DNA of 7,716 nucleotides from Bacteroidia bacterium (GTDB taxonomy: Bacteria; Bacteroidota; Bacteroidia; Bacteroidales; Azobacteroidaceae): assembly GCA_025996895.1 (NCBI GenBank), contig BNTW01000106.1:1-7716 (forward strand), in the 5' to 3' direction. This document shows, piece after piece, positions 7,001 through 7,716 of this stretch (position 1 is the first letter of the stretch; each line of letters opens with the position of its first letter). A program made the translations under genes and the position numbers. Under the pieces are notes generated by a model that was given only the letters and a program-made list of their open reading frames with translations, made no database searches and was not told the origin of the DNA.

Positions 7001-7716
7001 TACACCCACAGTTGCAGGTTATGTGATAGACCAGGTGTTTGTTGACGGCGTGGCGCAAACAGTCACCGACCGCGCAACTTTCGTTCACACATTCCCCAAT
7101 GACGGATTGCCGCACAGTATCTTCGCTACATTCGGATATACCGTAAATTTTAATTTGCCGGCGAACGGTTCGCTCTCCGTCTCGTCGGCTGAAGGAGATT
7201 TATCGAGCAAAACCCTTGTACGCGGCGGTCAAGCCTTAGACATCCTTGCAACCCCCAACGCCAGCCACAACCTGACGGGCTTTACCATCAACGGCACGGA
7301 TTTGCTGCCGTCTTACAGCAGCGGTTACACCTTCACCATCGGCGACAACGGCTCGTATCGCACCGCAGGTAGCACAAAATTTCTAACACAGGGGGCGGAT
7401 ATAACAGCCGCGTTCAAACTGCCCGATTATGTGATTGCAGCAACCGGAGAAGGAACAGCAACTTCCTATAGCGCAGGAAATTACGGCAATATCATCATCC
7501 AATCAAACGACACTCAAACCGGACAATTAACCGGTATTCCCTCCGGAGGTTTGAACGTAAACGGTACGGTAAGTCTGGTGAAGACATTTAGCGTCGGTAA
7601 ATGGTATCCGGCCGGCTTCCCTTTTGCAGTAGAAAGCGTTGTGATCAAGCAGGGCGAAAATGAGTGGAATGGCGTCATTTACGACGAAGACAATGATGAT
7701 GTGGATTATCCTAATA
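4023..7716 (+). CDS. Large secreted modular repeat protein with GLUG and InlB-like modules (partial, continues past the right edge)
   Basis: Frame 3 stays open from ATG 4023 to the end of the window (1231 codons, no stop); I read every codon. Residues 1-33 are a signal peptide ending ALTQTALA-like (LTQTALA before ADAGD), so the protein is exported. Modules in order: about 35-145 a beta-rich start (LVLDLNGKTLSI); 149-370 seven glycine-rich turns of the type ITINGGNV...GAGIGGG; 390-440 a GKTL/NNGTIN stretch; 444-523 an InlB-B-repeat-like domain (RWTDNGVEVNGATAMYTI); 530-600 the ASPWLITTAAEL lead-in; 648-783 five GLUG repeats; 872-966 a helical then beta module (GVTATVT, TFTVKLNKGG); 973-1037 and 1039-1132 two more InlB-like domains; 1135-1231 a segment with GKWYPAGFPF (1192-1201). 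No enzyme motif is visible. A surface adhesin or matrix-binding role is inferred. A type IX secretion signal, if any, would lie beyond the window. M4 (4032) is an alternative start. Confidence 0.85.
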   Translation, partial: MKTMTEKNSAGHKILTIVFTAVMLLGLTQTALAADAGDLYALQQAAQYGGTVRLTDDISIANANLSTYGGYGGETAGLIIRSDLVLDLNGKTLSIALTNGDCNGIKLLSGVTFTIRDGGSGGSLNITLNPSGYPTSFGTQAGINTTDGTLIIDGGNVTVSGNINIYGAAIGGGSGMIYDSTATYDVTRARGGNITINGGNINVSSAGQGAGIGGGFGYTDSEGGNCGTIAINGGHVTATSTLNGAPIGGASMSAGGSITISGGVVEANAFANSYVSGIGGGGLGKVDMILITGGKVTAAGGQGAGIGDGWYGGSFTHYSGTVVTINGGVVEATSNRGYGIGAGYNNNDAKVFISGNAVAFASSISAASTLSGGVIFKGDDGALYSSSVTPTEDFTFPAGKTLPIGAGQTLTIPSGKTLTNNGTINNSGTFNQFGTITGSGAVNHLVQFSTGGGGSITANAGGAAVASGSFVQQGKNVVFTANPPSTYGVQRWTDNGVEVNGATAMYTIASIAAVHNVTMEFAAIVLSGAGTQASPWLITTAAELDVVRYYRDIANPVQYFKLANNIDLTDYLSGYAKWGASGWMPIGNNSSPFIDNFDGAGYEVTGLWIDRTSSSYIGLFGYTGNTAVIKNLGVKTEETKGVAGDTEVGGLVGYQNGGSIENCYVVGKVTGQGNNVGGLAGRNAAGTITGCFTAGSVESVGAQVGGITGQQAGTISNCYSTASAKGSGTVGGLVGWLTASGNLSSSYASGHVTASATVGGAVGSRNNSATVANCYFDTQATEQANATGAGNSTGITGLTTAQMTADGVLTGELSALGTSDWTKRANDADGSNDYSYYPELNVFYGGTAAQKAASKLSVTNAVYSPAQDNADISAAKTLVQNAAYTTTQAAAANEEAALAKINEIIGNLALNGVTATVTKVSYTAPVAGTADNPDGTDGNYTFTVKLNKGGGTEQTTTTLTLTITATAAGASNITATAGYGGVISAGANDTYTVTPTVAGYVIDQVFVDGVAQTVTDRATFVHTFPNDGLPHSIFATFGYTVNFNLPANGSLSVSSAEGDLSSKTLVRGGQALDILATPNASHNLTGFTINGTDLLPSYSSGYTFTIGDNGSYRTAGSTKFLTQGADITAAFKLPDYVIAATGEGTATSYSAGNYGNIIIQSNDTQTGQLTGIPSGGLNVNGTVSLVKTFSVGKWYPAGFPFAVESVVIKQGENEWNGVIYDEDNDDVDYPN
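4461..5110 (+). repeat. Glycine-rich tandem repeats in the surface protein (probable beta-helix turns)
   Basis: Seven units with a core I-x-I-x-GG-x-V begin near residues 149, 193, 228, 257, 288, 322 and 350, spaced 28-44 residues apart. Examples are TLIIDGGNVTV, NITINGGNINV, TIAINGGHVTA, SITISGGVVEA and VVTINGGVVEA. Most are followed 8-20 residues later by a GAGIGGG-like turn (GAAIGGG, GAGIGGG, GAPIGGA, SGIGGGG, GAGIGDG, GYGIGAG). The DNA is also repetitive, for instance GTGGTTGAAGCCA occurs near 4813 and 5016. The regular short strand plus glycine turn suggests a right-handed beta-helix or similar stacked fold. Variable spacing shows the units are old and diverged rather than recently duplicated. 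Confidence 0.75.
5352..5591 (+). other. First InlB-B-repeat-like (Flg_new_2 type) domain of the surface protein
   Basis: Residues 444-523 show the pattern of divergent InlB B-repeat domains: VQFSTGGGGSITAN, then VASGSFVQQGKNVVFTANP, then YGVQRWTDNGVEVNG, ending in MYTIASIAAVHNVTMEF. In other proteins these domains act as small beta-grasp-like spacers in surface adhesins. Two weaker relatives occur later in the same protein, at residues 973-1037 and 1039-1132. Confidence 0.65.
5964..6371 (+). repeat. Five GLUG-motif repeats in the surface protein
   Basis: Five units start at residues 648, 676, 704, 730 and 758, with lengths of 28, 28, 26, 28 and about 26. Each opens with VGG-[LIA]-[VAT]-G: VGGLVG, VGGLAG, VGGITG, VGGLVG, VGGAVG. 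Most carry an N-C-[YF] or S-S-Y strand in the middle (ENCYVVG, TGCFTAG, SNCYSTA, SSSYASG, ANCYFDT). This is the GLUG motif (PF07581), seen in large surface proteins of Bacteroidota and Firmicutes. The last unit ends in CYFDTQ, the usual closing form of such arrays. It is followed by the family-typical tail TGLTTAQMT...W...YYPEL (about 795-840). Confidence 0.85.

Noticed and set aside
6582..7115. 177-codon open frame on the - strand inside the surface-protein gene
   Set aside because: It is antisense to an unbroken, domain-containing frame; its product is rich in Cys and Arg, as expected when GGC/GCG-rich coding DNA is read backwards. No start signal or family pattern is visible.

Overview
The window looks like a chromosome segment of a member of the Bacteroidota, most likely Bacteroidales. 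Three things point there. The promoters have the Bacteroidota-type -7 box TAnnTTTG, with TTTG about 19 bases upstream in the clearest case. One regulator joins a signal peptide, TPR repeats, a membrane segment and an AraC-type helix-turn-helix, an architecture typical of this phylum. The large secreted protein at the right end carries GLUG repeats and a GKWYPAGFPF segment of a kind I associate with Bacteroidales surface proteins. The exact genus cannot be read from the sequence.

Layout from left to right: (1) 1-141, the last 46 codons of a DedA-type membrane protein on the + strand. (2) 142-336, a short gap between convergent genes, with one doubtful 22-codon ORF behind an AAGGAG motif. (3) 337-2124 on the - strand, a membrane-spanning TPR/AraC-type regulator. 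(4) 2125-2235, a gap holding that gene's TACCTTTG promoter box. (5) 2236-3648 on the - strand, an AAA-type ATPase with a winged-helix region and a C-terminal PD-(D/E)xK nuclease-like (DUF234) domain. (6) 3649-4022, 374 bases without a gene but rich in structure: the ATPase promoter embedded in two tandem copies of an inverted repeat, a REP-like dispersed-repeat candidate, a perfect 14-bp palindrome, and a promoter box for the next gene. (7) 4023-7716 on the + strand, 1231 codons of a very large secreted repeat protein that runs off the right edge with no stop codon.

The genes do not form one obvious pathway. The ATPase and regulator lie in the same direction but each has its own promoter box. 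The large surface protein is transcribed divergently from the ATPase, and the structured intergenic region between them is the most information-dense part of the window. The base composition changes sharply at about 4060: the surface protein is rich in GGC, GCG and ACG codons, while its neighbours and the intergenic DNA are AT-rich. I see no CRISPR array, no transposase, no tRNA or rRNA, and no clear new multi-gene system. The best lead is the ATPase-nuclease with its duplicated operator-like promoter.
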